A stretch of DNA of 59,069 bases from Betaproteobacteria bacterium (GCA_029884335.1 JAOUIA010000019.1:1-59069); one strand, 5' to 3'; numbered from the stretch's first letter, positions 42,863 to 52,992 are shown. Translations and numbers: made by a program. Notes: a model not told the origin generated them from the letters alone.

Positions 42863-44226
42863 AGCCGCTGTCCCGCCGCGCGCGCGATCGTCTGCGCGAT
42901 CGCCTCGGCGTGCGAGTCGGCCAGCTCGCGGTCGCGCGCCTCGACCATCACGCGCAGCACGGGCTCGGTGCCGGAGGGGCGCAGCAGCACGCGTCCGCGC
43001 TCGCCTAGCGCGCCGATCGCGTCGGTTTGCGCGCGCCGCACGTCCTCGCTGGCCTGCCAGTCCCAGCCGCGGCGGATCGGGACGTTGATGAGGCGCTGCG
43101 GGAACATGCGGAGGTCCTGCGTCGCGGCCGCAAGCGTCTGTCCCCGTTCGATGAGCGCGCGCAGCACCGCGAGCGCGGCGACGATCGCGTCGCCCGTCGT
43201 GTGCTTGTCGAGGCAGATGAGGTGCCCCGAGTTCTCCCCGCCGAGCAGCCAGCCGCGCTCGGCGAGCTTCTCCATCACGTAACGGTCGCCGACGCGCGCG
43301 CGTTCGAGGGGGACGCCGGCGCGCGAGAGCGCCTGCTCGAAGCCGAGGTTGCTCATCTGCGTCCCGACCACGCCGCCGAGCGCCACGCCGCGTCGCCGGT
43401 AGTCGCCGGCAATCACGTAGAGGAGCTCGTCGCCGTCGTAGACGCGGCCGGAGGCATCCGCCATCAGCAGGCGGTCGCCGTCGCCGTCGAGCGCGATGCC
43501 GACGTTCGCGCCGTGCTCGACGACCTTCACCGCGAGGTGGCGCGGATGCGTGGCGCCCACGCCCTGGTTGATGTTGGTGCCGTCGGGCTCGGCGCCAACC
43601 GCAATCACCTCCGCGCCCAGCTCGTGGAACACGGCCGGCGCGGCCACGTAGCCCGCACCGTGCGCGCAGTCGACCACGATGCGCATCCCGCGCAGGTCCA
43701 GCTCGTTCGGAAACGTGCTCTTGCAGAACTCGACGTAGCGGCCGGCCGCGTCATCGACGCGGCGGGCCTTGCCGAGCTGCGCGGAAGGCACGCAGGCGAG
43801 CGGCTCGGCCATCTGGCGCTCGATCGCCGCCTCGACGGCGTCGGGCAACTTCGTTCCGGACGCCGAGAAGAACTTGATGCCGTTGTCGTCGAACGGGTTG
43901 TGCGAGGCGCTGATCACCACGCCGGCGGACAGCCGCAGCGCGCGTGTCAGGTACGCGATGGCCGGCGTGGGCAGCGGACCGGTGAGGTCGACGTCCACGC
44001 CCGCCGAGGAGAAGCCCGCCTCGAGCGCGGCCTCGAGCAGGTAGCCGGAGATGCGCGTGTCCTTGCCGATCAGCACGCGCGGCGCCCCGCCCGTGCGCGC
44101 GCCCTCGCCCGTGGCGAGCACGCGGCCCGCGGCGTAGCCCAGCTTCAGCACGAGTTCGGGGGTGATCGGCGGCTCGCCGACGCGCCCGCGGACGCCGTCG
44201 GTGCCGAAATACTGTCGCGTGCTCAA
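42859..44226 (-). CDS. glmM: Phosphoglucosamine mutase GlmM
   Basis: Converts glucosamine-6-P to glucosamine-1-P for peptidoglycan and LPS. 455 aa. It starts [14 protein letters not shown]; the phosphoserine loop is [14 protein letters not shown] (about 104-117), metal loop [11 protein letters not shown], sugar loop GGENSGHLI and the phosphate-binding [12 protein letters not shown] near the C-terminus. It follows folP by 57 bases as in the conserved ftsH-folP-glmM order. Confidence 0.96.
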   Translation of the reverse strand: MSTRQYFGTDGVRGRVGEPPITPELVLKLGYAAGRVLATGEGARTGGAPRVLIGKDTRISGYLLEAALEAGFSSAGVDVDLTGPLPTPAIAYLTRALRLSAGVVISASHNPFDDNGIKFFSASGTKLPDAVEAAIERQMAEPLACVPSAQLGKARRVDDAAGRYVEFCKSTFPNELDLRGMRIVVDCAHGAGYVAAPAVFHELGAEVIAVGAEPDGTNINQGVGATHPRHLAVKVVEHGANVGIALDGDGDRLLMADASGRVYDGDELLYVIAGDYRRRGVALGGVVGTQMSNLGFEQALSRAGVPLERARVGDRYVMEKLAERGWLLGGENSGHLICLDKHTTGDAIVAALAVLRALIERGQTLAAATQDLRMFPQRLINVPIRRGWDWQASEDVRRAQTDAIGALGERGRVLLRPSGTEPVLRVMVEARDRELADSHAEAIAQTIARAAGQRL

Positions 44227-44283
44227 CTCATGCGCCCGCAGGTGGTCCGAATACGCGAATTGTACGACCGGGCAGGGATGCGC

Positions 44284-45150
44284 TCAGCCGCCCCCGCCCG
44301 GCGGGCCCGCGGCGCCCCACACCTTGAGCGCGTCGACCGTCTCCCGCACGTCGTGCACGCGCACGATCGCGGCGCCGCGCGCGACGCACGCGAGCGCCGC
44401 GGCGAGGCTCGCGGCGAGCCGGTCGTGCACCCCGCGCCCGGTCACCGCGCCCAGCGAGGACTTGCGCGACCAGCCGACCAGCACCGGGTAGCCGAGCGCC
44501 ACGATGGCGGCGAGCCCGCGCAGCAGCGCAAAGTTGTGCTCGACGGTCTTGCCGAAGCCGAAGCCCGGATCGACGACGATGCGCTCGCGCGCGATCCCTG
44601 CCGCCTCGCAGGCGCGCGCGCGCACGGAGAGGAATGCGCGCACCTCGCCCACCACGTCGGCATAGTGCGGGCCCTGCTGCATCGTGCGCGGCTCGCCGCG
44701 CATGTGCATCAGGCACACGGCGGCTTGCGAAGCGGCGGCGGCCTCGAGCGCGCCCGGCGCCTGCAGCGCGCGGACGTCGTTGATCATCGCCGCGCCGGCC
44801 GCAACTGCCGCGCGCATCACGCCCGGCTTCGTCGTGTCGACGGAGACGAGCGCGCCGTCGCGCGCAAGCGCCTCGACCAGCGGCAGGACGCGGTCGAGTT
44901 CCTCGGCCTCGCCCACCGGCTCGGCGCCGGGTCGCGTCGACTCGCCGCCGACGTCGACTATGTCCGCGCCATCGTCGAGCAGCCGGCGCGCGTGCGCGAG
45001 CGCCCTCGCCGGGTCGACGAATCGCCCGCCGTCGGAGAACGAGTCGGCCGTGACGTTGACGATGCCCATGACGCGCGGGCGCGCGAGGTCGAGCGCGCGC
45101 GAGGCGCAGAGCAGCGCACGGGCCTGGCCGATGGCAATCGTTGCGCCCAT
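44284..45150 (-). CDS. folP: Dihydropteroate synthase FolP
   Basis: Joins p-aminobenzoate and the pterin pyrophosphate in folate synthesis; target of sulfonamides. 288 aa. Motifs: VMGIVNVTADSFSDGGRF (loop 1), DIVDVGGESTRPGA (loop 2), MINDVRAL, CLMHMRG, VVDPGFGFGKT, LVGWSRKSSLG and IVRVHDVRET. It should directly follow ftsH, but five genes intervene here. Confidence 0.95.
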   Translation of the reverse strand: MGATIAIGQARALLCASRALDLARPRVMGIVNVTADSFSDGGRFVDPARALAHARRLLDDGADIVDVGGESTRPGAEPVGEAEELDRVLPLVEALARDGALVSVDTTKPGVMRAAVAAGAAMINDVRALQAPGALEAAAASQAAVCLMHMRGEPRTMQQGPHYADVVGEVRAFLSVRARACEAAGIARERIVVDPGFGFGKTVEHNFALLRGLAAIVALGYPVLVGWSRKSSLGAVTGRGVHDRLAASLAAALACVARGAAIVRVHDVRETVDALKVWGAAGPPGGGG

Positions 45151-45199
45151 CCCGTCATGCTACCCGCGCGCGGCGGGCCGCGGACACGCCGCCGATCCC

Positions 45200-45400
45200 C
45201 TACTCCGCAGCGCCCCGCGCGAGCACCCAGTGCGCCGCGACCGAGTAGGCGCTGCCCGCAGGCAGGCCGAGCTGCGCGCAGACCACGCTCGGCAGCGGGC
45301 TCATGCTGCCGGTCAGGTAGCCCGCGAGATCCATGCTCGCCGCGCGGTTGCCGGCATCGAGCGCGGCGAGGAAGCGGTCGCGCAGCGCGGCGTCGTTCAC
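45200..45400 (-). CDS. Unknown 66-aa protein
   Basis: GTG start overlapping the upstream small gene in a GTGA junction; ends 49 bases before folP. Sequence: an acidic helix (NDAALRDRFLAALDAG) then a hydrophobic, Gly/Ala/Pro-containing part (YLTGSMSPLPSVVCAQLGLP). No family recognised and no signal peptide. Coupling to its neighbour suggests the two work together. Confidence 0.55.
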   Translation of the reverse strand: MNDAALRDRFLAALDAGNRAASMDLAGYLTGSMSPLPSVVCAQLGLPAGSAYSVAAHWVLARGAAE

Positions 45401-45675
45401 GATTCGCCCGTTTCCAGCGCGGCCTCGGCGCGCGAACGCTCGTCGCGTTCCGCATAGCGCGCCTTCGCGAACTCCGTCACGCGCCCGACCTCCACGCCGC
45501 GCTCCCACATGCCCCAGAGCAGCTTCTCCAGCGCCCACCAGCGCGCCTCGTCGTCGGGGAGCCCTTCGACGGCGTCCCAGCAGTCCACCTTCCACTGCGG
45601 GTGACGGGACACGACGACCTTGCCTTCGTCGTCGACGTAGCGGCGTTCGATGATCACTGCGGTCTGCTTGCCCAT
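45397..45675 (-). CDS. Unknown 92-aa protein
   Basis: Soluble, Trp-rich (six Trp) and charged: VIIERRYVDDEGKVVVSRHP, then DDEARWWALEKLLWGMWERG and a long C-terminal helix (TEFAKARYAERDERSRAEAALE). No family recognised. It is the first of a two-gene overlapping pair between folP and the methyltransferase gene, with TACAAT on the minus strand about 155 bases upstream as a possible -10. Confidence 0.6.
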   Translation of the reverse strand: MGKQTAVIIERRYVDDEGKVVVSRHPQWKVDCWDAVEGLPDDEARWWALEKLLWGMWERGVEVGRVTEFAKARYAERDERSRAEAALETGES

Positions 45676-45870
45676 GGCGGGGAATCCTCTGTCGTGCGCG
45701 AAGGACCCGGCCGGCGATGGCGCGGGCCGAGGCGCGCAAGTGTCCTGAGCAGCGCTGCTCGGCCCGATGGGGTGCGGATGCCGGAAATTCCGGCGATCTC
45801 GTGTCCCGCCCGGGAGGCGGAAGCTTCGCATTGTACAGGCCCGGCGCCCCTCTCCGGGTCTCGCAACGCC
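45676..45870. other. Gap upstream of the small gene pair
   Basis: 195 bases without a gene. A possible minus-strand -10 (TGTACAATG near 45835) and a short hairpin GCCGGAA-ATT-CCGGC (around 45782-45796) are the only features seen. Confidence 0.4.
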
Positions 45871-47028
45871 TCAGCGCGCCGCGAGGCGCCACAGCGACGT
45901 GACTTCCGCGGCGCGTGCCGCGTGCAGCGGATCGCTCGCTTCGGACGCGCGCGGATGGCTCGGACGGGCGTCGGCACGCTCCACCACGCGCAGTCCCGCG
46001 GCGTCGATCGTCGCGAGCAGTTCGTCGCGCGACCGCAGGCCGAGGTGCTCGGCGAGATCGGAGAGCACGAGCCAGCCCTCGCCGCCCGGCTCGAGGTGCG
46101 CGGGCAAGCCGGCGAGGAAGGCGCGCAGCATGCGGCTCTCGGGGTCGTAGATGCCGTGCTCGATCGGCGCGCTCGGCCGCGCGGGAACCCAGGGCGGGTT
46201 GCAGACGACGAGCGCGGCGCGCCCGTCCGGAAACAGGTCCGCCTCGACGACCTCGACCTGCTGCGCAAGACCGAGTCGCGCGACGTTCTCCCTCGCGCAC
46301 GCGAGCGCCCGCGGGTCCTTGTCGGTGGCGATCACGCGCTTCACGCCGCGCCGCGCCAGCACGGCGGCGAGCACGCCGGTGCCGGTGCCCACGTCGAAGG
46401 CCGTCCCTCCTGCGCTCAACGCGGCCGGCAGCGGCGCCTGCGCGACGAGGTCCACGTACTCGCTGCGAATCGGCGCGAACACGCCGTAGTGCGGGTGGAT
46501 GCGGCCGCCGACGGCCGCGACCTCGATGCCCTTGCTGCGCCACTCGTGCGCGCCGATCAACCCCAGCAGTTCGCGCAGCGAGACGACGGACGGGCCCTCC
46601 GCCGGACCCCACGCCTCGGTGCAGGCCTGCCGCAGGTCGGGCTCGCGGCGCAGCGCGGTGCCGTAGCGCTCGTCGAGCCGGATCAGCAGCATGCCCAGCG
46701 TGCGCGCGCGCTGCGACTGCGCCTGACGGTGGAGGTTGAACGCCTCGACGGGCGAAGGCGCCGGCGCACCCGCCGCCGGCACCTTCGCCTTGCGCCGCGG
46801 CCGGTCGACGCGGCTGCCGAGCGCGATCAGCAACTGCCGCGCATTCTGGAAGTCGCCGCGCCACAGCAGGCCCGTGCCCTGGCAGGCGAGGCCGTACGCG
46901 CGATCGGCGCTCATGTGATCGTCGGCGACGACGATGCGCTGCGGTGGCGGCGCGCCGCGCTCCGAGCGCCAGCGGGCGACGCGCTCCTCGCCGCGTTCGG
47001 TCCAGCGCACGACGGGAGCGTCGGTCAC
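45871..47028 (-). CDS. Class I methyltransferase with NPPW motif
   Basis: 385 aa from a GTG placed two bases after the stop of the MazG-like gene. The N-terminal half (about 1-200) is unassigned (QLLIALGSRVDRPRRKAK onward); the C-terminal half is a SAM methyltransferase with motif I FDVGTGTGVLAAVLARRG and motif IV CNPPWVP, the NPPY/W signature of N-methylating enzymes acting on Gln, Ade or guanine N2. An rRNA or protein-Gln target is plausible but unproven. The ATG of MSADRAYG 44 codons later is an alternative start. Confidence 0.78.
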   Translation of the reverse strand: MTDAPVVRWTERGEERVARWRSERGAPPPQRIVVADDHMSADRAYGLACQGTGLLWRGDFQNARQLLIALGSRVDRPRRKAKVPAAGAPAPSPVEAFNLHRQAQSQRARTLGMLLIRLDERYGTALRREPDLRQACTEAWGPAEGPSVVSLRELLGLIGAHEWRSKGIEVAAVGGRIHPHYGVFAPIRSEYVDLVAQAPLPAALSAGGTAFDVGTGTGVLAAVLARRGVKRVIATDKDPRALACARENVARLGLAQQVEVVEADLFPDGRAALVVCNPPWVPARPSAPIEHGIYDPESRMLRAFLAGLPAHLEPGGEGWLVLSDLAEHLGLRSRDELLATIDAAGLRVVERADARPSHPRASEASDPLHAARAAEVTSLWRLAAR

Positions 47029-47029
47029 G

Positions 47030-47377
47030 TCAGAGTTCCGTGTACTTCCTGGCGTTCCCGCGCGCCTTGTCGACCGGGTACTTGCGCGCGTTCTCGGCGA
47101 GCTTGCGCTCAGCCGCTGCGAGCGGGTCGACGCCGAGCTCGTCGCACAACCGCACGAGGTAGAGCAGGACGTCCGCGATCTCCTCTTCCGCGGCCGCGCG
47201 CGCCGCCGGAGCCAGGCCGCGGCTCTCCTCCTCGGTGAGCCACTGGAACACCTCGAGCAGCTCGCCTGCCTCCGCCGACAGCGCCATCGCGAGATTCTTG
47301 GGCGAGTGGAACCGGCCCCACTCGCGCGCGTCGGCGAACTCGCGAAGGCGCTCCTGCAGGCTGCCAAGCTCCGTCAC
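47030..47377 (-). CDS. MazG-like nucleotide pyrophosphohydrolase
   Basis: 115 aa, all-helical. The metal-binding pattern is EAGELLEVFQWL (about 36-47) and EEEIADVLLYLVRLCDELG (about 64-82), as in iMazG/RS21-C6 dCTP pyrophosphatases. It likely hydrolyses non-canonical or excess dNTPs to monophosphates. It lies between the pseudouridine synthase and methyltransferase genes in a tight minus-strand run. Confidence 0.85.
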   Translation of the reverse strand: MTELGSLQERLREFADAREWGRFHSPKNLAMALSAEAGELLEVFQWLTEEESRGLAPAARAAAEEEIADVLLYLVRLCDELGVDPLAAAERKLAENARKYPVDKARGNARKYTEL

Positions 47378-47390
47378 GGTCGTCTTCCTT

Positions 47391-48479
47391 TCAGAACTTC
47401 TCGCCGCGGCGCAGGTAGCGCCACTTGCCCACCGGCAGCGCGCCCAGCGGCACGCCGCCGCTGCGCACGCGCCGCAGGCCCGTCACGACGAGACCCACCG
47501 CCTCGCACATGCGGCGGATCTGCCGCTTGCGCCCCTCGCGCAGCACGAAGCGCAGCTGGTCCTCGTTCTGCCACGACACGCGCGCCGGCTTGAGCTTGAC
47601 GCCGTCGAGCTCGAGGCCGTGCCGCAGCAGCCGCAGGCCCTGCTCGGAGAGCTTGCCCTCGACGCGCACCAGGTATTCCTTCTCGACCGCCGAGTCGCTG
47701 CCGATCAGCTGCTTCGCGATGCGGCCGTCCTGAGTGAACACGAGCAGGCCCGTCGAGTCGATGTCGAGGCGCCCGGCGGGCGCGAGCCCGCGCAGGTGCG
47801 ACGGCTGGAAGCGCATCGGCGACGGGTCGCCGGACCAGCGGTTCTCCGGCCTGATCAGCACCATCGCCGGCTCGTGGCCGTCCTCCGGCTGACCGGAGAC
47901 GTAGCCGACCGGCTTGTTGAGCAGGATCGTCACCTGCTCGCTCTGGTGACGCGCCGCGGCCGGGTCGACCTCGATGCGCGCCTGCGGCGACACGCGGGTG
48001 CCGAGCGTCGCCACGGTCACACCGTCCACCTTCACCCAGCCGTTGACGATCCACTCGTCCGCTTCGCGGCGCGAGCACAGCCCCAGTTCGCTCATGCGCT
48101 TGGACAGGCGCGGCTCGTCGGACTTCGGGGGACGCGGAGGCGCCGCTGCGGCAGGTGCCGGCGATGGCCGCACCGGCGGCGCCGGTTTCGCGGGACGCGG
48201 CGTCGCGCGCTTGGCGCGAGGGGGCGACGATCGCCGCTCGCCCTTTGCGGGCGCCGCCTTGCCGTCGAGCGCACGCTTGGCCGGCGGCGGCTTCCCGCGG
48301 CGGGACTTCCCCGCTGCAGGCGCCGCGCGACTCGCCTCTGCCGGAGCCGGCGCGGAAGGCGCGGCAGTTGCCGCCCGGGCAAGCGCCTTGCCGTGCACGC
48401 GCCACGCGCGCGAAGTAGGCGGCTTCGCCGGCTTCTCGCGGTCGACGGGCTTGGTCAGCTTGAGCGTGGTCCGGGGCAT
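47391..48479 (-). CDS. 23S rRNA pseudouridine synthase (RsuA/RluB/RluF family)
   Basis: 362 aa. Residues about 1-118 are a low-complexity Ala/Pro/Lys/Arg extension; the S4 domain follows ([21 protein letters not shown]), then the catalytic domain with [17 protein letters not shown] (catalytic Asp) and [18 protein letters not shown]. The GRLD motif and Arg-rich tail place it in the RsuA superfamily, close to RluF/RluB; which uridine it modifies is not certain. The basic extension may add rRNA contacts. Confidence 0.88.
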   Translation of the reverse strand: MPRTTLKLTKPVDREKPAKPPTSRAWRVHGKALARAATAAPSAPAPAEASRAAPAAGKSRRGKPPPAKRALDGKAAPAKGERRSSPPRAKRATPRPAKPAPPVRPSPAPAAAAPPRPPKSDEPRLSKRMSELGLCSRREADEWIVNGWVKVDGVTVATLGTRVSPQARIEVDPAAARHQSEQVTILLNKPVGYVSGQPEDGHEPAMVLIRPENRWSGDPSPMRFQPSHLRGLAPAGRLDIDSTGLLVFTQDGRIAKQLIGSDSAVEKEYLVRVEGKLSEQGLRLLRHGLELDGVKLKPARVSWQNEDQLRFVLREGRKRQIRRMCEAVGLVVTGLRRVRSGGVPLGALPVGKWRYLRRGEKF

Positions 48480-48590
48480 CGGTGAATCGGGCAGCGCGCG
48501 TCGTGGCCGCCGAGCCGCATCATAGCGGGCCGCGCAAACGACGAGGGCGCGCATCGCTGCGCGCCCCCGGCTGTCGTTGCCGCGGCGGGA

Positions 48591-50474
48591 TCAGGCGGGC
48601 TTGGCGCTGGGCTCCCCGCCCGGCGTGTCGTCCGACGCGCCCGGCGGCGGCACCGGCTGCGAGGTCGCCTTCGGCGGCCGCGGGGCCTTGCCTGCCATGA
48701 TGTCGTCGATCTGGTCGGCGTCGATCGTCTCGAGCTCGAGCAGCGCGGCGGCCATCGCCTCGACCTTGTCGCGGTTGTCCTCGAGCAGCTTGCGCGCGAC
48801 CGCGTACTGCTGGTCGATGATCTTGCGGATCTCGCCGTCGGCCTTGCGCATCGTCTCCTCGGAGACGTGCACGGTGCGCGTGATCGAGCGGCCGAGGAAC
48901 ACCTCGCCCTCGTTCTCGGCGTAGACCATCGGGCCCATCAGGTCGCTCATGCCGTAGCGCATCACCATGTCGCGCGCGAGCTGCGTGGCGCGCTCGAAGT
49001 CGTTGGAGGCGCCCGTCGTCATCTGGTTCATGAACAGCTCTTCCGCGATGCGCCCGCCGAACAGCACGGAGATCATGGAGAGCATGCGCTCCTTGTCCAT
49101 CGAGTAGCGGTCCGACTCCGGCAGCTGCATCGTCACGCCGAGCGCGCGGCCGCGCGGGATGATCGTCACCTTGTGCACCGGGTCGGTCTTCGGCTGCAGC
49201 TTGGCGACGATCGCGTGGCCGGACTCGTGGAAGGCCGTGTTGCGGCGCTCCTCCTCGGGCATCACGATCGAGCGCCGCTCGGCGCCCATGATGATCTTGT
49301 CCTTGGCGCGCTCGAAGTCGTCCATGTCCACGAGGCGCTTGCTGCCGCGCGCGGCGAACAGCGCCGCCTCGTTGACGAGGTTGGCGAGGTCGGCGCCCGA
49401 GAAGCCGGGCGTGCCGCGCGCGATGATCTCGGCCTTGACGTCCGGCGCGATCGGGACCTTGCGCATGTGCACGAGCAGGATCTGCTCGCGGCCGCGAATG
49501 TCGGGCAGGGGAACGACCACCTGGCGGTCGAAGCGGCCCGGGCGCATCAGCGCCGGGTCGAGCACGTCGGGGCGGTTCGTGGCCGCGATCACGATGACGC
49601 CCGAGTTGCCCTCGAAGCCGTCCATCTCGACCAGCAGCTGGTTGAGCGTCTGCTCGCGCTCGTCGTTGCCGCCGCCCAGGCCCGCGCCGCGCTGCCGGCC
49701 GACGGCGTCGATCTCGTCGATGAACACGATGCACGGCGCGCTCTTCTTCGCCTGCTCGAACATGTCGCGCACGCGCGCGGCGCCCACGCCGACGAACATC
49801 TCGACGAAGTCGGAGCCGGAGATCGAGAAGAACGGCACCTTCGCCTCGCCGGCGATCGCCTTGGCGAGCAGCGTCTTGCCGGTGCCCGGCGAGCCGACCA
49901 TCAGCACGCCGCGCGGGATGCGCCCGCCCAGCTTCTGGAACTTGGACGGGTCGCGCAGGAACTCGACGAGCTCGGAGACTTCCTCCTTCGCCTCGTCGCA
50001 GCCGGCCACGTCGGCGAAGGTGACGGTGTTGTTCGACTCGTCGAGCATGCGCGCCTTGCTCTTGCCGAAGCTGAACGCGCCGCCCCGCCCGCCGCCCTGC
50101 ATCTGGCGCATGAAGAAGATCCACACGCCGATGAGCAGCAGCATCGGGAACCACGAGATGAAGATCTGCGCGAGGAAGCTCTGCTCCTCCTCGGGCTTGG
50201 CCTCGACCTTGACGCCGTACTTCACGAGGTCGCCGACCATCCAGATGTCGCCGGGCGTATAGGTGACGTTCTTCTTCTTGTCGGCGCCCAGCCAGACGAT
50301 CTTGCGGCCCTCGACGCTCGCGGCCTCGACCTGGCCCGCGCGCGCCTTGTCCATGAACTCGGAATACGGAACCGTGTCCCGGACCGACTGGCGCGTGTCG
50401 AACTGCTTGACCACGGTCAGGACGACCAGCCCGATGACCAGCCAGATGCCGATGTTCTTGAGGAGATTGTTCAA
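48591..50474 (-). CDS. ftsH: ATP-dependent zinc metalloprotease FtsH
   Basis: Membrane AAA protease for damaged membrane proteins and regulators. 627 aa. Two N-terminal helices (about 8-22 and 103-122) bracket a periplasmic domain; Walker A GSPGTGKT (194-201), Walker [10 protein letters not shown], second region of homology ([18 protein letters not shown]), zinc motif HESGH (about 418) and a C-terminal Pro/Ala tail. It follows rlmE in the conserved order. Confidence 0.96.
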   Translation of the reverse strand: MNNLLKNIGIWLVIGLVVLTVVKQFDTRQSVRDTVPYSEFMDKARAGQVEAASVEGRKIVWLGADKKKNVTYTPGDIWMVGDLVKYGVKVEAKPEEEQSFLAQIFISWFPMLLLIGVWIFFMRQMQGGGRGGAFSFGKSKARMLDESNNTVTFADVAGCDEAKEEVSELVEFLRDPSKFQKLGGRIPRGVLMVGSPGTGKTLLAKAIAGEAKVPFFSISGSDFVEMFVGVGAARVRDMFEQAKKSAPCIVFIDEIDAVGRQRGAGLGGGNDEREQTLNQLLVEMDGFEGNSGVIVIAATNRPDVLDPALMRPGRFDRQVVVPLPDIRGREQILLVHMRKVPIAPDVKAEIIARGTPGFSGADLANLVNEAALFAARGSKRLVDMDDFERAKDKIIMGAERRSIVMPEEERRNTAFHESGHAIVAKLQPKTDPVHKVTIIPRGRALGVTMQLPESDRYSMDKERMLSMISVLFGGRIAEELFMNQMTTGASNDFERATQLARDMVMRYGMSDLMGPMVYAENEGEVFLGRSITRTVHVSEETMRKADGEIRKIIDQQYAVARKLLEDNRDKVEAMAAALLELETIDADQIDDIMAGKAPRPPKATSQPVPPPGASDDTPGGEPSAKPA

Positions 50475-50615
50475 CGCTCGCTCCTTGCCGCCCGCGCTGC
50501 GGGCGCGCCCGCGGGAATCCGGGGAACCGTCATTGTAGCCGCTGGCGCCTCCCGCCCCGGGGCCGGGCGCCGCCTTGTCGACCCGCGGGCGCCACCTGTC
50601 GCCCTTCGGAAGACC

Positions 50616-51266
50616 CTACGCCTGCTCGCGCAGGCCCTTGCCGACCACGAAGACCTCGCGGCTGCGGTCGCGCGAGGCCTCGGGCTTGCGGATATGCGTC
50701 CTGGTGAATAGGTGCTGCACCTCCCGAACGAACGCGTCGAATCCCTCGCCCTGGAACGCTTTGACGGCGAAATCGCCGCCGGGTTGCAGCCGGCGGGAAG
50801 CGAATTCGAGCGCCAGCTCGGCTAAGTGGATCGAACGCGCCTGGTCGGCGCTGTCGATGCCCGACAGGTTGGGGGCCATGTCCGAAACGACAAGGTCCAC
50901 GCGCTTGCCGTCCAGGGCCTGCTCTACGGCGGCGAGCCCCTCGTCGGAGGCGAAGTCCGCCTGCAGGACGGTGACGCCGCGCACCGGGTCCATCGGCAGA
51001 CGGTCGATCGCCACGATCGACGCTCCCGGACCCAGCTTCTCGGCGAGCACCTGGCTCCAGCTGCCCGGCGCGGCGCCGAGGTCGACCGCGCGGATCCCCG
51101 ATCGAAAGAGCTTGTCCCTGGCACCGACCTCGAGCAGCTTGAACGCCGCACGCGAGCGGTACCCGCGCTTTCTCGCCTCCTGCACGAAGCGGTCGGTGAC
51201 GTGCTCGTGCATCCACGCCTTGCCAAAGCGGTGCTTCTTGCCGAAGGGGTTGAGGGCCCTGCTCAC
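50616..51266 (-). CDS. rlmE: 23S rRNA Um2552 methyltransferase RlmE
   Basis: Methylates the ribose of U2552 in 23S rRNA, a late 50S assembly step. 216 aa. Catalytic K-D-K-E set is readable: RSRAAFKLLEV (Lys), VVSDMAPNLSG (Asp), FAVKAFQGEG (Lys) and the C-terminal Glu (SREVFVVGKG). SAM motif AVDLGAAPGSWSQVL. It lies upstream of ftsH (about 140 bases). Confidence 0.95.
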   Translation of the reverse strand: MSRALNPFGKKHRFGKAWMHEHVTDRFVQEARKRGYRSRAAFKLLEVGARDKLFRSGIRAVDLGAAPGSWSQVLAEKLGPGASIVAIDRLPMDPVRGVTVLQADFASDEGLAAVEQALDGKRVDLVVSDMAPNLSGIDSADQARSIHLAELALEFASRRLQPGGDFAVKAFQGEGFDAFVREVQHLFTRTHIRKPEASRDRSREVFVVGKGLREQA

Positions 51267-51279
51267 CGCGTCGCTCCGT

Positions 51280-52626
51280 TCACGGGAGTCTGGCGACCTC
51301 GAGCAACCGCCACGTGCCGGGGACGCCCTTGAGCTCGACCGCGGCCCTGTCGCGGAAGACGATGCCCGAACCGATGACGAGGTCGGCGACCGTACCGGAA
51401 ACCAGGACCTCCCCGCACTGCGCCGCGGCCATCACCCGCGCGGCGATGTGGACTCCGAGCCCGCCGATGTCGTGATCGCGGCGCTCGATCTCTCCCGTAT
51501 GCAGCCCGGCGCGGATCTCCAGGCCCAGTTCCCGCACCGCGTCCCTGATCCGCACGGCGCAATGCACCGCCCTGGCGGGACCGTCGAAGGTCGCCAGGAA
51601 CCCATCCCCCGTCGTGGCGACCTCGCGGCCGTGGAACGCGAGCAGGTTGCGTCGCACCACGTCGTTGTGCGCCGCGCGCAACTCGAGCCAGCGGGCGTCA
51701 CCGAACCGGGCCGCGAGGTCCGTCGAGCCGACGACGTCGGTGAACAGCACGGTCGAAAGCTCGCGATCGCTGGGCGGCGACTCGCGCTCCCCGGTGAGGA
51801 ACCCGTGGATCTCGTCGAGCACCCGATCGGACTCGGCCGTGTGGAACGGGAAGCAGTCGGCGCCCGGGAGCTCGACGTATAGGGCATCGGGTATGTGCTC
51901 GGCCAGGTAGCGGCCGTACTCGACGCGATAGTGCCGGTTCTCCGCGCGGTGGATCACGAGCGTCGGCGCGGAAATCGCCGGCAGCACCGAGCGAACGTCG
52001 AGCTGCGTCACCCAGCCGTACATCCTGGTGGATGCGCCCGGCGGCATCGCCAGCCGCTGGTAGCGGACGAACCACTCGCGCATCCGCGGGTCGTCGGCGA
52101 TGGTGGGCGCGGTGAGCCCGAGCATGGCCGGGTCCTGGCCCCAGTGCTGCCCGTAGAGCGAGATCAGCTTCTCCGCCGTGTAGTCCGGCATGCCGATCGG
52201 ATAGTCGGGCGCCCGCCGCCACCGGGCAAACGAGTTCACCAGGACGAGCGCGCTCACGCGCGACGGCCAGGTCGCCGCGAAGAGCATCGCCATCGGGCCG
52301 CCCTCGGTATCGCCCACGACTGCCGCCTGCCCCGAACCCGCCGCGTCGAGCACGACGCGCGCGTCGTCCATCCAGTCCTCGAGCGTCGGGAGCGAGGCGA
52401 GCGGCACCGGATCGGAGACGCCCGAGCCCCGCTTGTCGAAGCAGATCACCCGACCGGCGCGGGCGAGCCGGTGAAAGTAGTGGGCGAGCGACGGCTCGTC
52501 CCACATCGCGTCGAGGTTGCTGGCCCAATTGGCGACGAAAAGAATGTCGCGCGGACCCTCGCCAAACGTCTGGTACGCGACGTAGCCGGCGTGCGACCGC
52601 GCGTAGCGGGTGGGCGGACTGGCCAT
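51280..52626 (-). CDS. Alpha/beta-hydrolase fused to class III adenylate/guanylate cyclase
   Basis: 448 aa. N-terminal alpha/beta-hydrolase domain (about 1-280): CFDKRGSGVSD and nucleophile elbow GDTEGG with Thr107 where Ser is expected; the late acid/His region is ADCFPFH. C-terminal cyclase domain (about 287-448): metal Asp297 (LFTDVVGSTD) and Asp341 (TTGDGF), LEIRAGLHTGEIE and GLGVHIAARVMA. The adenine-specifying Lys before GD is absent (REVATTGD). Suggests a ligand-sensing, non-hydrolytic N-domain controlling cyclic nucleotide synthesis. 13 bases upstream of rlmE. Confidence 0.85.
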   Translation of the reverse strand: MASPPTRYARSHAGYVAYQTFGEGPRDILFVANWASNLDAMWDEPSLAHYFHRLARAGRVICFDKRGSGVSDPVPLASLPTLEDWMDDARVVLDAAGSGQAAVVGDTEGGPMAMLFAATWPSRVSALVLVNSFARWRRAPDYPIGMPDYTAEKLISLYGQHWGQDPAMLGLTAPTIADDPRMREWFVRYQRLAMPPGASTRMYGWVTQLDVRSVLPAISAPTLVIHRAENRHYRVEYGRYLAEHIPDALYVELPGADCFPFHTAESDRVLDEIHGFLTGERESPPSDRELSTVLFTDVVGSTDLAARFGDARWLELRAAHNDVVRRNLLAFHGREVATTGDGFLATFDGPARAVHCAVRIRDAVRELGLEIRAGLHTGEIERRDHDIGGLGVHIAARVMAAAQCGEVLVSGTVADLVIGSGIVFRDRAAVELKGVPGTWRLLEVARLP

Positions 52627-52992
52627 GGGCTCGAGAGCGCGTTCGAAGCGGGAACGCGCGATGATCCCGCCACTCTAGCAGGGAACCTGCATGCGGCCGG
52701 TCGTCGCCCGGGAAAGGCCAGGCCAGTCGCGCCACACTTCGTGCGCGGTACGCGGAACCGCGCGGCCCCTCACCTCTCCGACCCGCGGCGGCCGGATGGA
52801 GCGGAGGACCGCTACCTCGTCAACTCGCGCCAAGGCCCGATGCACCCCGCCATCGAGACGGTGCACATGATCGTCCGGATGTCGCACATCGCTTCCACGC
52901 ATGCTTGCGGTAAAGGGCGGGGTGACGGCGCCGAGGTCGGCGCGAGGAACGCTGTCGGGGTTCACCGCCGATCAGGCCTTCGCGAAGGAACG
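52627..52992. other. Gap between the two hydrolase genes
   Basis: 366 bases. A 96-codon minus-strand frame (52675-52965) has no recognisable motif and is judged spurious. No repeats, RNA or clear promoter found. Confidence 0.45.

Noticed and set aside
43027-47238. 1403-codon plus-strand open frame across glmM-folP-methyltransferase
   Set aside because: Spans several well-supported minus-strand genes and their gaps; only the high GC content keeps it free of stops.
52675-52965. 96-codon minus-strand frame between the hydrolase genes
   Set aside because: No motif, poor composition for a real protein, and no homologue recognised.
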